Source: Ktedonobacter racemifer DSM 44963
GTDB taxonomy: Bacteria; Chloroflexota; Ktedonobacteria; Ktedonobacterales; Ktedonobacteraceae
Reading direction: 5' to 3'
NCBI RefSeq assembly: GCF_000178855.1
Contig: NZ_ADVG01000001.1
Location: 1,922,001-1,986,000, forward strand
DNA length: 64,000 bases
In this document: piece after piece, positions 26,495 to 37,015 of the stretch
Position numbering within the stretch: position 1 is the stretch's first letter
Layout of the letters: each line of letters opens with the position of its first letter
The notes under the pieces: generated by a model
Databases searched by the model: none
What the model saw: the letters and a program-made list of their open reading frames with translations, nothing else
What the model was told of the DNA's origin: nothing
Position numbers and translations under genes: made by a program

Positions 26495-29400
26495 CTATTG
26501 AGCGCTGATCGGCGGTTCTAACTGCAATACAGAGGGTACATGATACATAAATGCTAAGCGCAACAGCGCATAGCCAGCCCCTGAGAGGCCCAGCATCAGG
26601 CCTGGCGTCTCCAGTCCCATGGGACCACCACTTACCCAACCCTGCCGATCAATCGTATCTAATAGCTTGGGCGTGGCTTGCTCGATGCACTCAAGGAACT
26701 CAGACCTTTCCAGTACCTGGGCCGCGCTCAAGAGAATATCCATATTACCCAAGTCGCCATGACAAAGAGAGTGGCTATTGCCCAGGCCCTTGGAGATGGT
26801 CGTCTGAAGGCCAATCTCGATCTCTTGCCGAATGGCTGCATCATCAACAAAGCGCAAGCAGCCTAAACGCGCCAGGGCAATACCCGCAGCCCCGTGACAC
26901 CAGGCAGACATCTTGTACGTCTCATTTTCATCCCCTGGTTTACTTCCTGAACGCAAATCTGGCCAGTTATTTGCGTCTGGCGAGAAGAGATGGCGCTCAT
27001 AGGCAAAGGCCTGCAATGCAGCCTCGTGGAAGCGCTGACCGCCACTCACGCCAGCCAGGCGCAGCAAATTGAGCGCGATACCGGCAGTACCATGAGCCAT
27101 TCCAGCCAGGGCAACGGTCTCCACCGAGGCGATCCAGCCAATTCCAACCTCCTGCTGTACCTTTTTCTCCAGCAAGCGCTCACCGCACTTGATCGCGGCA
27201 TCCAGCGTGGCTTCAGATGGATGCACCTGGTAGAGGCTGAGCAAGGCCGCAAGGGCGCCTGCCGCACCTGCCATGACATCAAACATCTCATCTCGCGCCA
27301 CAGACTGCACCAGCGGTCCTATATACTCCTCGGCCTCCAGAAACAGCGTAGGATCACTCCAGAGGGTCCCTAGATGCGATAACAGGTAGATATACGAGCT
27401 ATCACCGTTATAGCCACCTACGGTAAAAGGGCGCCCCGATTCGCGTCTGTACTTCATCTGACGGTGAAGCAATCTTAAGGCATGCCTGGCAACCGAAGTA
27501 TATTTCTCTTCCCTGGTCAGGGCACCGAGGTAGGCCAGGAAGAAGACAATGCCCGTCACCCCGTTATATAGATCGAGATCAGAGGGATAAAGACCCCAGC
27601 GACCTGGGCCACGCGAGGTAATACTCAGCCAGTCAAGGAACTCACCATTCTCTAGCCGCAATTCCAGCAAGCGGTTTCCAGCAGCGAGTGCAGCATCCAG
27701 CACACGTTCACGCGAGAATGGAGTGGTTGTCGACTCGTACTTGAGCGAGGGATACAGCTTGCGCCCGCTTGGCAGATCTAGATTGACAAACGATGCACGC
27801 GCAATCCAGGACTGACGCTCCAGGTCTTCTTCATTCAATTGCGCGACAAACTCCTGTACCAGTTGCAGGCCAGAGCTAGCAAAGCATTCGGGAACATGGA
27901 TACCATGTCCATTGATCAAGTCTCGCGACGAGGCATGCGTATAGAAAAAGGGAATATCGCCCGCCCAGAGATCTGCGATCTCTAAGTTCAGGAGGGGCTT
28001 GAGTTGAGGTATGTTATCGATATTAAACCAGAGGCGGTCGAAGAGGCGATCACGCTCCAGCGCCTCACGCAACATGTTTGGATGGTAGCTATGCTCCAGA
28101 AGCAGATCGTAGAGCTGTGTATTACGCGGGAGACAGCGGACCTCGATCTCAGCAAAACGCGCGATTTGGTCGGTCAGGAACTCCTCGCGATGCATCATCA
28201 ATAAACGATAGACAGCGGCAAAGCCAGTGACAAAATGCTCGCTATAGGAGGCAATATCAACCTCCCCGCCTTGCAACGTGGGCAAGTTCTGGCCTAAGCT
28301 CAAGCTTATGTGCTGGTGCTCGACGCGCATCTCATCAGTACCAGCCCCCTGAACAACCGGGACAGGTGTTGGGGCGAGCTGGCCCGGACGGCCACCCACG
28401 GCGCTAATATCGACCCCCGCGTTCTTGCCATCCGACCAGATACGATTGGGGAGCATGCCCACATTGAGAACTGTATGCGGCGGCCCATCAAATAAGAGGT
28501 CCTGTTCTTCGCTCTCAGGCGGCCGGGGAAGTGCCTTTAAACGGGGCAGGAAGAGCACCTCAAGATCGACCAGGAAGGGATGCTCACCGCAGGCAATCAG
28601 ATTCTCCGCGTGGAAATCGCCCGCATGCAAGGCATAGAGGATCGCCAGGTAGCCACCCTCGCGCTGGTAGAAGCGTTCGACCTCTTCGACCGCGTGACAG
28701 GTCAACGACTCAACAAGCTCAACCCAACCATAGGTCTCGCGCTCCAGCATCTTCAGCGTGCGAAACTCCGGCTCGAAGCCCTTCGCGTTCAGCCAGTCCA
28801 GCAGGGCCGCGAAATGGCGGTCCGTGGCGAGCGAGCGTGGTTTATAGACCACGCGCAGACCAGAACTCCAGCGGAGCACCGCGACGCTACGACCACCGCG
28901 ATGGGCATCCCCCCTTCCCGTCTGCACCTCGACCAGTGCCCCTGGATCGCGATCAGGAGCAAAGAGGGCCTTCAGCGACTCCCAATCAAGGCACAGATGC
29001 TGCAACAGCTCTAGCTGCACATTCACCCAGCTTTCACAGATTTCGACCAGCAAGCGCGCCAGGACCGCGTATTCCTCTAGAAAGGCCAGGATGTGCTCCT
29101 GGTTGCGTAAACGCTGGAGAAAGCTCTGAAAGCGCTCCTCTGGCGTCTCCCCCTGTAGTAGCCCATGCACACGTGCCGCGTTCAATTCGAGGATAAATGT
29201 CTTCGTCGACTTACTGAGTAGCTTCTCTGGCAGCAGTTTAAACAGTGAGGCCGTCACCTGCTCACGCTCAAAGAGTAGCGTTGGGTATGATTCCGCCAGT
29301 TGATCCACCCCGACTTGCAAGCGCTGGTAGCTATAAACCAGCAATGGTTGCAGCGCCGCCAGAAATGAGCGTGACAGGATATGTTGCTCACCATCAATTA

Positions 29401-29776
29401 TCTTCAGCAGAGACGCATCAGGGGGCGAGGGCTCGTTAAAAACAGTGAGTAGCGTGTGCAACCAGTCAGGGATTATCCCCACACGCGCCTTCAGCGCCTC
29501 TACAGGTTCGTTGAGCAAGTAGAGCAGATCAGCCTCCGTCAGCCCCGCCATTTCTAAACGCTGACGAAAATAATCGTCCTCATTAAAAGGCCGCTGTTCT
29601 TTCCAACGTGCCAGGCGCTGACGAGCACTATCGCTAATCGCAGTCTCCGGATTCGTCGCCTGGGCATGGAGAGGAGAAGCGATACGCTCGGCAAGCGTTA
29701 ACGCGCGATACCAGTTTGCGTTCACCTGCCCATTCTTTGGCTTCCCCGACGCCTGAATCATATCTCTTATGTTCAT
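26495..29776 (-). CDS. lanM: Class II lanthipeptide synthetase LanM (copy 1)
   Basis: Bifunctional 1093-residue enzyme that phosphorylates and eliminates water from Ser/Thr in a precursor and then adds Cys thiols to form (methyl)lanthionine. The N-terminal dehydratase has the kinase-like motif GDFHAENL (Asp387, His389, Asn392) followed by PFLVDLEVLF. The C-terminal LanC-type cyclase has its zinc ligands Cys960 (AWCHGAAGIA) and Cys1005-His1006 (LCHGDLGN). All key residues are present. The closest precursor is the mersacidin-type gene at 30075-30392, 298 bases upstream on the same strand and separated by a weak hairpin, a common arrangement that lets precursor exceed enzyme. Confidence 0.97.
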   Translation of the reverse strand: MNIRDMIQASGKPKNGQVNANWYRALTLAERIASPLHAQATNPETAISDSARQRLARWKEQRPFNEDDYFRQRLEMAGLTEADLLYLLNEPVEALKARVGIIPDWLHTLLTVFNEPSPPDASLLKIIDGEQHILSRSFLAALQPLLVYSYQRLQVGVDQLAESYPTLLFEREQVTASLFKLLPEKLLSKSTKTFILELNAARVHGLLQGETPEERFQSFLQRLRNQEHILAFLEEYAVLARLLVEICESWVNVQLELLQHLCLDWESLKALFAPDRDPGALVEVQTGRGDAHRGGRSVAVLRWSSGLRVVYKPRSLATDRHFAALLDWLNAKGFEPEFRTLKMLERETYGWVELVESLTCHAVEEVERFYQREGGYLAILYALHAGDFHAENLIACGEHPFLVDLEVLFLPRLKALPRPPESEEQDLLFDGPPHTVLNVGMLPNRIWSDGKNAGVDISAVGGRPGQLAPTPVPVVQGAGTDEMRVEHQHISLSLGQNLPTLQGGEVDIASYSEHFVTGFAAVYRLLMMHREEFLTDQIARFAEIEVRCLPRNTQLYDLLLEHSYHPNMLREALERDRLFDRLWFNIDNIPQLKPLLNLEIADLWAGDIPFFYTHASSRDLINGHGIHVPECFASSGLQLVQEFVAQLNEEDLERQSWIARASFVNLDLPSGRKLYPSLKYESTTTPFSRERVLDAALAAGNRLLELRLENGEFLDWLSITSRGPGRWGLYPSDLDLYNGVTGIVFFLAYLGALTREEKYTSVARHALRLLHRQMKYRRESGRPFTVGGYNGDSSYIYLLSHLGTLWSDPTLFLEAEEYIGPLVQSVARDEMFDVMAGAAGALAALLSLYQVHPSEATLDAAIKCGERLLEKKVQQEVGIGWIASVETVALAGMAHGTAGIALNLLRLAGVSGGQRFHEAALQAFAYERHLFSPDANNWPDLRSGSKPGDENETYKMSAWCHGAAGIALARLGCLRFVDDAAIRQEIEIGLQTTISKGLGNSHSLCHGDLGNMDILLSAAQVLERSEFLECIEQATPKLLDTIDRQGWVSGGPMGLETPGLMLGLSGAGYALLRLAFMYHVPSVLQLEPPISAQ

Positions 29777-30001
29777 CTATGTACTTTCCCCGAACAACAC
29801 TGACTTATATGCAAAAACACAATAAGATTAAAGCGTTTATCTGCAACTGCGTGAGAAATACTCCACACAAAATGCGATCTTTGCAATTATTCTAAATAAT
29901 TGTTCCATATGCTTAATGTATCTTTATCTAATGAGATTTGTATCCATTGAGCAAAATCCTTCCAGCATGGAGCGACACATAATCAGGCACTCAGAGAAAA
30001 G

Positions 30002-30040
30002 CGGAAGAGGGCCAAGGGATGATTCCCCAGCCCACTTCCG
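30002..30040 (-). terminator. Imperfect hairpin between precursor LanA1 and LanM1
   Basis: cggaag at 30002-30007 pairs with cttccg at 30035-30040 around a GC-rich imperfect inner stem. Probably a partial terminator that lets some transcription reach lanM. Confidence 0.5.
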
Positions 30041-30074
30041 AGAAAAACGTATATCGTTCCTGAACCACTACGAA

Positions 30075-30392
30075 TTAGCCGTTGTAGTTGGTGTTGTTGC
30101 AGGAAGAACCAATGACGGTGAGCGAGTAAGCGCAAACATTGACAACGTTGCCGATCAGGCCACCATTACCATAGGTGTACGAGACATTTACGTTGTTCTG
30201 CTGGTTGGTATTGTTCTCTTCTTCGTGCCGGCCACGGTGCCAGGCATGGTGACAACCACCGCTAACGATCTCCAGAGACTCATCGCTCAGCTCCACAACG
30301 CCAGCAGGATTCTCTGCGAGTGTCTCCTGGCCCAGGCCCTGACGATACTCCTCATCCTTCCAAGCGCGAACGATATCATACTGCATATTCAT
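30075..30392 (-). CDS. lanA: Mersacidin/lichenicidin-type lanthipeptide precursor (LanA1)
   Basis: A 105-residue RiPP precursor. The leader MNMQYDIVRAWKDEEYRQGL with ENPAGVVELSDESLEIVSGG matches the mersacidin/lichenicidin-family leader and ends in a Gly-Gly cleavage site at residue 46. The core of 59 residues is Asn-rich and has three Cys (GG-CHHAW, VNVCAYS, SSCNN) and many Ser/Thr for ring formation. GAAAGGA lies upstream of the ATG. It is the likely substrate of LanM1. The core is longer than mersacidin (20 residues), so ring pattern and activity cannot be predicted. Confidence 0.9.
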   Translation of the reverse strand: MNMQYDIVRAWKDEEYRQGLGQETLAENPAGVVELSDESLEIVSGGCHHAWHRGRHEEENNTNQQNNVNVSYTYGNGGLIGNVVNVCAYSLTVIGSSCNNTNYNG

Positions 30393-30802
30393 TATTTCCT
30401 TTCAGTGTTTCAATCTTCATTTTATAATTGCCCACTCGGTTGAAAGATATATTTGCTTTTGGCATCAGACAACTCAACATTTCCACATCGACATCGTGAA
30501 AAAGACATTCGTCCTTTGGAGTCGCTTTTATTTTTCTTTTCCCTCTGAGCAATCTATTACCACTATACAATCCATACAAAATGATATTCGGATAACTAAC
30601 ATATAAGTATGTGCGATTGCACAATTACCGTTAAAAGAACACCAAAAGCCAGTTTACGACATCGTTAGGAGCGCTAGATCAGGTTGGGCATGGGAAAAGA
30701 TCCCAAATTACAAAGAAGAGACCCCTGGTATTCTTCCCAATAATTTTATTAGAAGTTGGTCAATTATCCTCACCAATTCCAATATAATAGTGCTCAGCAC
30801 TA
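30393..30802. other. Upstream region of the LanA1 precursor
   Basis: AT-rich leader and promoter zone on the minus strand. A TATAGT box lies near 30560, but the AGGTAGCC motif of the other precursors is absent. An imperfect hairpin at 30789-30824 overlaps the end of the transposase relic. No gene is seen. Confidence 0.4.
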
Positions 30803-31010
30803 TCAAGAGATAGCACTGAGCACTCGTTGGCGCAAGAGCTCGAGACTGCCACGCCCATACATCATCTGTTTCACTAACTTGAGCCGCTTCACCAATCCTT
30901 CCGTTGGACCATTGCTGCAGGGAAGCTAGGATGCAGCCTTCACGGCCGGGAAATCACGTTGAAGTCCTTGCGCAAACGTCTCAATTCCTGTCACACTACA
31001 ATCAGCACAG
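30803..31010 (-). pseudogene. C-terminal fragment of an ISL3-family transposase
   Basis: The minus strand reads TGIETFAQGLQRDFPAVKAA, then S and an in-frame TAG, then the ISL3 C-terminal signature SNGPTEGLVKRLKLVKQMMY followed by GRGSLELLRQRVLS and a stop. The rest of the transposase and the element ends are missing. It marks an old insertion inside the lanthipeptide locus. Confidence 0.75.
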
Positions 31011-31109
31011 ACGGCTATGGACCATCACCCAAATCTGATACTGAAGAAGTGGCTCCTTCCCTGGTATGTGAGAAGAAAGGAGCCTTTCATGCAGCGTTGC
31101 TTCCGCGGA

Positions 31110-32471
31110 TTAGACGTACGTGATGGTTGCCTCCACGTGGCCCGCCAGGACGTCGGTTCCTCCCGCTGTATGCAGGTGAAGCCCATTGGTCTGCATGGAG
31201 GTCCGAACTGTTTGCTGCACCACAACCTGCTCATTGAGCATCAAGGTGTCCCCATTAGGCAATGTAAACTGTGTATTCGGCGAAGGGCTATAGTTCGTGC
31301 GTACAGGTTGACCAGGGACTATCAACATTGCGAAGGACGTTGAGCCAGACGGTGATAGTGATGATCCCGTAGCATGGGCCTGGACATTCATGCCGATAGC
31401 CACTATTCCATGCCCGCTAAGCTGGTTAATCACCGAAGATGCATCCACACTTGGTGGCACAGATGTCGATGCCGGTGGACTAGAAACCGTATCAGTGATG
31501 CCTACAGCAATGATTCCACTGGCGAATGCGGAAGGAACCGTGAGTGATTGGCTGCTTCCCGAACACTGGATCGAGACATTCCCAAAAGGCCCCGCCGCCG
31601 GATTGGTGCTCTGCAAGCCAAAGGCACGGGCCTGCACGATGGCTGTCGGCTCAAAATCGAATGTGGTCGTTCCCGCAGCAGTACCCAGTGTGAAGGAACC
31701 GACATTGCCCGTGTAACCTGTCGGTCCTGGTTCGCCTACACGAATGCCAAGCCATCCGGCATTATCCGGAGAAATTGGAAGAATACGCGCATCCGGAAAT
31801 GCAGTTATAATGTCATGCCATGTACGGTACTGACTGGTACTTTGGGGTTGATGGAGGGGATAGTCCGGCCATTTATTCCCATGACTTCCCAAACGTGACC
31901 ATGTCCATAGGGGGCTACAGTCACCGATCACATCAAATGTGTTCCATGTATCTTGCTGAACTGCACCATTGGCACTTGGTACATAGACAAGTCGTCCTTG
32001 GAAATCGGCTCTATTGCCGTCAAAATCGACGTTAAAATTCAGAAACGGCGACTCATTCGGCCCCGCTACTCCGCTATGCGAGTATGCGCTATATGACATC
32101 GCCGTTATCGAAACAAGCCGTGTGCCACTGAACTGATATGTCGCGATATTATCGCGCTGCGTAAGCTGAGGAGGCGGAAGCAGAGATGGCCCAAGAGTGA
32201 ATTGTACACTTCCCCTTCCATTTCCAGGAGGAGGTATCCCAGGCTCTACGACAAAAGACCCAAGCGTATTGTCGACGGTATCATTGTACATGAACCACTT
32301 CTTCAGTCCATCTCCCGCCACGTCCGCCGGGTTTGACGAAGTGTAATCAAGATCAACTGCTGTTACAATAACAGTTGGATCAACTGCCGCTTCAATGCCA
32401 GTTGTTGCCATTGCCGATACTTCTTGCGACATGTCCACCCCAGACCTTTCCGCTACTTGTGTCTCCCCCAC
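31110..32471 (-). CDS. Putative exported/surface protein, choice-of-anchor-like, N-terminus uncertain
   Basis: A 453-residue beta-rich protein that I cannot assign to a precise family. The middle contains a block around DTWNTFDVIGDCSPLWTWSR and WPDYPLHQPQSTSQYRTWHD, and the C-terminal third a Val/Thr-rich repeat-like beta domain (SGHGIVAIGMNVQAHATGSS), both of a kind seen in choice-of-anchor-type surface proteins. The start is a GTG without a clear ribosome-binding site, and no signal peptide is visible. The true N-terminus may be lost to a nearby rearrangement (repeat-like sequence follows at 32480-32690). It lies between the two LanM genes on the same strand. Confidence 0.6.
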   Translation of the reverse strand: MGETQVAERSGVDMSQEVSAMATTGIEAAVDPTVIVTAVDLDYTSSNPADVAGDGLKKWFMYNDTVDNTLGSFVVEPGIPPPGNGRGSVQFTLGPSLLPPPQLTQRDNIATYQFSGTRLVSITAMSYSAYSHSGVAGPNESPFLNFNVDFDGNRADFQGRLVYVPSANGAVQQDTWNTFDVIGDCSPLWTWSRLGSHGNKWPDYPLHQPQSTSQYRTWHDIITAFPDARILPISPDNAGWLGIRVGEPGPTGYTGNVGSFTLGTAAGTTTFDFEPTAIVQARAFGLQSTNPAAGPFGNVSIQCSGSSQSLTVPSAFASGIIAVGITDTVSSPPASTSVPPSVDASSVINQLSGHGIVAIGMNVQAHATGSSLSPSGSTSFAMLIVPGQPVRTNYSPSPNTQFTLPNGDTLMLNEQVVVQQTVRTSMQTNGLHLHTAGGTDVLAGHVEATITYV

Positions 32472-33239
32472 CCTTTGGTTGGGGAGGCAATGATTTCGAG
32501 AAACTTGACCCCACGCGTACCGCGCGTCAGCCTAGTCTCCAACGTACGCATGTGGGTTCTACTGTAGTGCCCATCTCCCCGGATTTCACCTCGTACATGT
32601 GGTGCAGAACGACTTCCTTTCCCTGAACGAACCATGAAGCACTTCTCGCCAGAAGGCACTTGATAGTGTGTCAACGATGTTGACAATTCTCATCCATCCT
32701 TCAGGTGGTTCCATCGGGCTTCTCTGAGATTCTGGAGCGCTACCCAAAGCGTGAGGAGCGTCTCATTACAGTGAACAGGGAGATAAGAACATACCGTGCC
32801 TCAATCTCCTTCCCCCCCACATCCGTATACGGAGAAGGAAGGTTACCCTCCATGTTCTACGCAATGTATGTGCTTATTGCATCTATTCCCCCCATCTCAC
32901 TCGTATCTCATCATTTCTCTCCATATCACATAATAATCTATTTGACCAATTTGCTTTATTTACTCCTTTCTTACACCAGTGCCATATACAATTCACATTA
33001 CTATTATGTACTCTATTAGCGCAAAAATCAATGACCATTGCATTATATCAATAAAATTCGCTTGGCTTCCTACACCACTAATGCCCTATTTACATAAATA
33101 TATCGCTATATAGCGTAATTTAACGAATAAACAGATACCAATGCTATTCGTTTCTCTCCTTTCCAACACAAACGCATCCCGTTCCATGAGGAACGGGACG
33201 CAGCGTTTTCTCCAGTCTACCTATAGCTGTCCTATTGGA
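32472..33239. other. Gene-poor gap between the surface protein and LanM2
   Basis: The first 230 bases look like debris of a mobile element, including a ctccccaacc/ggtgggggag hairpin. The rest is AT-rich without a credible gene. A 12-bp hairpin at 33174-33201 (one mismatch) lies just after the LanM2 stop codon and is its likely terminator. Confidence 0.45.
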
Positions 33240-36200
33240 CTACGCTAGCGGCGGGTCCAGCAGTAGTACTGAAGGCATCTTATCGGGGAACGCGAGGCGC
33301 AGCCAGGTATATCCCGCGCCGGTAATACCCAACATCAAGCCAGTGGTCTCCATGCCCATCGGGGCACCACTTATCCAGCCCTGGCGTTTAATACTCTCCA
33401 GAATAATCGGAGCGGCATGCTCAACATTTTCCTGATATTGTGGATCATCGAGCACAAGCGCGGCGGTGAGCAATGCATCCAGGCTTGCCATGTCGCCATG
33501 ACAGAGCGAATGGCTGTTCCCAAAGCCGCGCGTCCTTGTTGCCTTCAGACCCGCCTCAATCTCCGCACGGATGGCTTCGTCATCAATGTAGCGCAGGCAC
33601 CCCAGGCGAGCCAGGGCAATGCCAGCTCCCCCATGACACCAGGCGGCCATGATGTATTTCTTCTGCTCGTCCTTTTCTGTTCCATCGGCTTCCGCACGCA
33701 GATCGGGCCAGTTGTTATGCTGCGGCGAGAAGATATGTCGCTCAAACGCAAAAGCCTGTAAAGCAGCCTCACGGAAGTGTTCATCACCACTGATGTCGGC
33801 GAGGCGGAGCAGATTGAGGGCAATACCGGCATTCCCATGACCCAAACCGGCGAGTGGTGCATCCTCCGTCTTGGTAATCCAACCAATACCCACTTCTAAC
33901 TGAACTTTCTTCTCCAGCAGGCGTTCACCACACGCGATAGCGGCGTCCAGAGTTGTCTGCGATGGATGAACCTGGTAGAGACTCAAGAAAGCCGCAATAG
34001 CGCTGGCCGAACCTGCGACCACATCAAGCATTTCATCTGTGGGCACCTGCCCAGCAATGGCGCGCACACACTCTTCGGCCTCTGAGAAGAGAGCGGGCTC
34101 ATTCCACAGCGTCCCCAGATGAGAGAGGAGGTAGACATACGATGATAGGCCGTTATACACGCCAATATTAAAGAAACCCACCACCTTCCTGTGGAACTCC
34201 ACCTGGCCACGGAGCATCTTGAGTGCCCGCCTGGCAATGGTGCTATATTTCTCTTTCCCCGTGAGCGCTCCCAGGTATGCCAGGAAAAAGATGATACCAG
34301 CATTGCCAGCATATAAATCGGCACCGGCTGGCCCTAAACTCCATGTCTCCTGGTCAAAAATCGAAACGCCCATCCAGTCAATGAATTCGCCATTCTCTAG
34401 CATCAGTTCGTGCAGCCGCTCTCCCACTGCCAGGGCCGCATCCAGGACTCTCTCGTGTGAGAACGGTCTCGGCGTAGGGTCTAGCTGTAATGAAGGGTAG
34501 AGATTTCTATTGGACCCATTCACCAGATAGATAAATGATGAGCGAATAAGCCAGCTTTGCAGGGCAAGGTCTCGTTCGTTCAGGCGCGAAATCTCTCGTT
34601 GCACCATGTCTAACCCGGACTCAACGAAGAATTTAGGAATACGCTCACCACGGTAACTCATGAGATCACGAGAGGAGGCATGGGAATAGAAGAAGGGAAT
34701 ATCCCCGGCCCACATATCAGCAGTCTCGGCATCGATCACGTGTAAGAGCGGCGGAATGGTGTCAACAGTAAACCATAAACGGTCAAACAACCGGTCACGA
34801 TCCAGGGCATCGCGCAGCATATTAGGATGGTGGCTGTGCTCCAGCAAGGTGTAGTAAAGTTGCGTGTGGCGGACCAGGCAGCGCACTTCGTCCTGCGCGA
34901 AGCGCGGTATCATTCTCGTCAAAAACTCCTCGCGATGAGCAAGTAGCAGGCGATATACGCTAGTAAAACCTATCACCAGGCACTCAGAATAATCGAAGGG
35001 ATCAACAGGTTGTCCTTGTAGCGTCGGCAAGTTCTGACCAAGCGCCATCTCAATCCGCTCGCGCTTAATGCTCATTTCGTCAGTTCCCATTCCCTGTAGG
35101 GTTGATACAGGAACTGCCGAGAGCTGGCCTGGTCTACCTCCTACGCCACTAATATCAACACCGTCCTGATTCTCGTCTGACCAGATACGGCTGGGTAACA
35201 GCCCTATATTTAAGACAGTGCGCGGCGGCCCATCCACTACGTAGGCTTCCTGATTCGCTTCAGATGCTTCTGCCGGGTCCCCCGCCAGAGGCAGGAATAA
35301 CACCTCTAGATCGATCAAAAAGGGATGCTCGCCACAAGCGATCAGGTTTTCAGCGTGGAAATCCGCGGCCTGCAAGGCATAAAGAAGCGCTAGAAAGCCA
35401 CCCTGTCGCTGATAAAAGCGCTCAAGCTCATCAGTGGATTGGCAGGTGGTGCTGGGAAGAAACTCTACCCAGCCATACTGCTCTCGGTTGAGCAACGTAA
35501 AGGGGCGAAAAGCGGGTTGAAAGTCATGCTCATTCAGCCATAACAGCAATTCTTGAAAATGGATGTCTGTAGAAAGTGGACGCGGTTTGTACACCAGCCG
35601 AAAGCCAGAACTCCACCGCAGAATAGACACACTCTGTCCACCTCGATGCGTATCGCCCTGTCCCCCCTGTATCTCAATCAGCAGGCCCGGGTCCTGATCA
35701 GGAGAGAAGGTCGCGCGTATCTCTTGCCAATCACGACAGAGCCGCCTCAGGATTTCCAGGTGGACCTCCAGCCAGCTTTCGATGCCCTCAATAAGCAAGC
35801 GAGCAAGTACGACGTATTCTTCCAGGAACGCCAGTATGTTTTGTTTTGAGCTGAGTTGTTGCAGAAAGTTTTGAAAGCGTTCTTCTGGCGTCTCGCCCTG
35901 CAAGCGCCCTTGCACACGCGCGACGTTTAGCTCAAGCACAAAGGTCTTGGCTGACTGATTCAAGAGGAAGTCTGGCAAGAGCGCGAAGAGCTTCGTGACG
36001 ACCTGCTCCCGTTCAAAAGGCAGAGCCGTAAATTCTTCCGCAATACTATCCACACCATCCTTCAGGCGTCGACAGGCATATATCAATAGGGGTCGAAGCG
36101 TGGTAATAAACGAATGAGAGAGAGCCTGGTTCTGCTCTATGAGCTTGAGCACCGCCTCCTCTGGTGCCTGCTCGTCTTGAAAGATAGAAAGCAGGGTACG

Positions 36201-36539
36201 TAGCCACTCAGGTACGGTAGCGGCGCACTCTTTGAGGAATTCAGGGGGCACACTCAGCAATTGCAGGAACTCTTCCTCCGTTACGCCAATCTTTGCCAGG
36301 CGCTGCGCGAAATAGTACTCATCTTTAAAGGGGCGCTGCTCCTTCCAGCGTGCCAATCGCCGTTTCGCAGTTGCGCTTGCTTCCTGCGATGGCGTAGGGA
36401 AAGGTTTGTCTGCGCGGGCAAGCAGAGCGGCCCGCTCCGCGAGTGTCAGGGCGCGGTACCAGTTCGCGCTCACATGTGTATATAACTGCTGCTCAAGCGT
36501 AGATGCGCTTGTAGGTGAGGTAATCTCTTTCATGCTCAT
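33240..36539 (-). CDS. lanM: Class II lanthipeptide synthetase LanM (copy 2)
   Basis: A 1099-residue bifunctional dehydratase-cyclase, paralogous to LanM1 over its whole length. The dehydratase motif ADFHAENL has Asp393 and His395, with PFLIDLEVLF downstream. The cyclase zinc ligands are Cys968 (AAWCHGGAGIA) and Cys1013-His1014 (LCHGDMASL). All catalytic positions look intact. Six related long-core precursors (37016-41879) lie directly upstream on the same strand, so these are the most likely substrates. The nearest precursor gene ends with a strong terminator before lanM2, so the enzyme is probably expressed from its own promoter in the 36540-36943 gap. Confidence 0.97.
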   Translation of the reverse strand: MSMKEITSPTSASTLEQQLYTHVSANWYRALTLAERAALLARADKPFPTPSQEASATAKRRLARWKEQRPFKDEYYFAQRLAKIGVTEEEFLQLLSVPPEFLKECAATVPEWLRTLLSIFQDEQAPEEAVLKLIEQNQALSHSFITTLRPLLIYACRRLKDGVDSIAEEFTALPFEREQVVTKLFALLPDFLLNQSAKTFVLELNVARVQGRLQGETPEERFQNFLQQLSSKQNILAFLEEYVVLARLLIEGIESWLEVHLEILRRLCRDWQEIRATFSPDQDPGLLIEIQGGQGDTHRGGQSVSILRWSSGFRLVYKPRPLSTDIHFQELLLWLNEHDFQPAFRPFTLLNREQYGWVEFLPSTTCQSTDELERFYQRQGGFLALLYALQAADFHAENLIACGEHPFLIDLEVLFLPLAGDPAEASEANQEAYVVDGPPRTVLNIGLLPSRIWSDENQDGVDISGVGGRPGQLSAVPVSTLQGMGTDEMSIKRERIEMALGQNLPTLQGQPVDPFDYSECLVIGFTSVYRLLLAHREEFLTRMIPRFAQDEVRCLVRHTQLYYTLLEHSHHPNMLRDALDRDRLFDRLWFTVDTIPPLLHVIDAETADMWAGDIPFFYSHASSRDLMSYRGERIPKFFVESGLDMVQREISRLNERDLALQSWLIRSSFIYLVNGSNRNLYPSLQLDPTPRPFSHERVLDAALAVGERLHELMLENGEFIDWMGVSIFDQETWSLGPAGADLYAGNAGIIFFLAYLGALTGKEKYSTIARRALKMLRGQVEFHRKVVGFFNIGVYNGLSSYVYLLSHLGTLWNEPALFSEAEECVRAIAGQVPTDEMLDVVAGSASAIAAFLSLYQVHPSQTTLDAAIACGERLLEKKVQLEVGIGWITKTEDAPLAGLGHGNAGIALNLLRLADISGDEHFREAALQAFAFERHIFSPQHNNWPDLRAEADGTEKDEQKKYIMAAWCHGGAGIALARLGCLRYIDDEAIRAEIEAGLKATRTRGFGNSHSLCHGDMASLDALLTAALVLDDPQYQENVEHAAPIILESIKRQGWISGAPMGMETTGLMLGITGAGYTWLRLAFPDKMPSVLLLDPPLA

Positions 36540-37015
36540 AGGTATGCTTTCCTCAAAACACTAATGCTTCTTATCCAAAAACCTGAGCGCGCTTGCCATG
36601 CCACCTTTAGGTGGTCCCCGAATGGTGGCGAAGCGCTAGGCACGCAAGTGGCGCCGTGCCACTGCTTGCCCCCGAATGGGGGTTAGGTGGTTGGGGTTCG
36701 GAATAAGATCTGAGAGTTAGCAATGAGAGAGGAAAAATAATATGATGCTCTTTTCACAACGATGCACCAGAAGGAAGAGTATTTTAAATTTACTTCATCA
36801 ATGCATCTAAACTATGCAGAGACTTTTGTTAACTTTCCACATATTATTTTCCTCAAAATTCTCTATTAATATTATATTAATCAGGCAAAAGACTGTCTTA
36901 TAATGCAATACAAGCAGGCAATATAATATAGTGAAATAAAAAAAGAGGGCCGGGGCTGATGCCCCGCCTCTCTTCTCTCTTGTATCGGGTATGCGCCAAT
37001 AGATGTGTGCGCTCT
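36540..37015 (-). terminator. LanM2 upstream region containing the terminator of precursor P2
   Basis: At 36944-36971 a hairpin (agagg..cggggc-tgat-gccccg..cctct) is followed on the minus strand by seven Ts: a classical intrinsic terminator for the precursor at 37016. The rest is the lanM2 promoter region and includes a GC-rich patch (36590-36710) with ccacctttaggtgg and cccccgaatggggg palindromes, possibly debris of a mobile element. No gene is seen. Confidence 0.7.

Noticed and set aside
28531..29196. Plus-strand open frame of 221 residues inside lanM1
   Set aside because: Antisense shadow of the dehydratase domain; composition (Arg/Pro-rich) follows from the opposite strand's codons.
32453..32686. 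Minus-strand open frame of 77 residues upstream of the surface protein
   Set aside because: No ribosome-binding site, low-complexity Arg/Thr composition and position in probable mobile-element debris.
36944..36971. Possible attenuator controlling lanM2 readthrough
   Set aside because: The stem plus seven Ts is a full terminator of precursor P2; no alternative fold was visible, so regulated readthrough is not supported.
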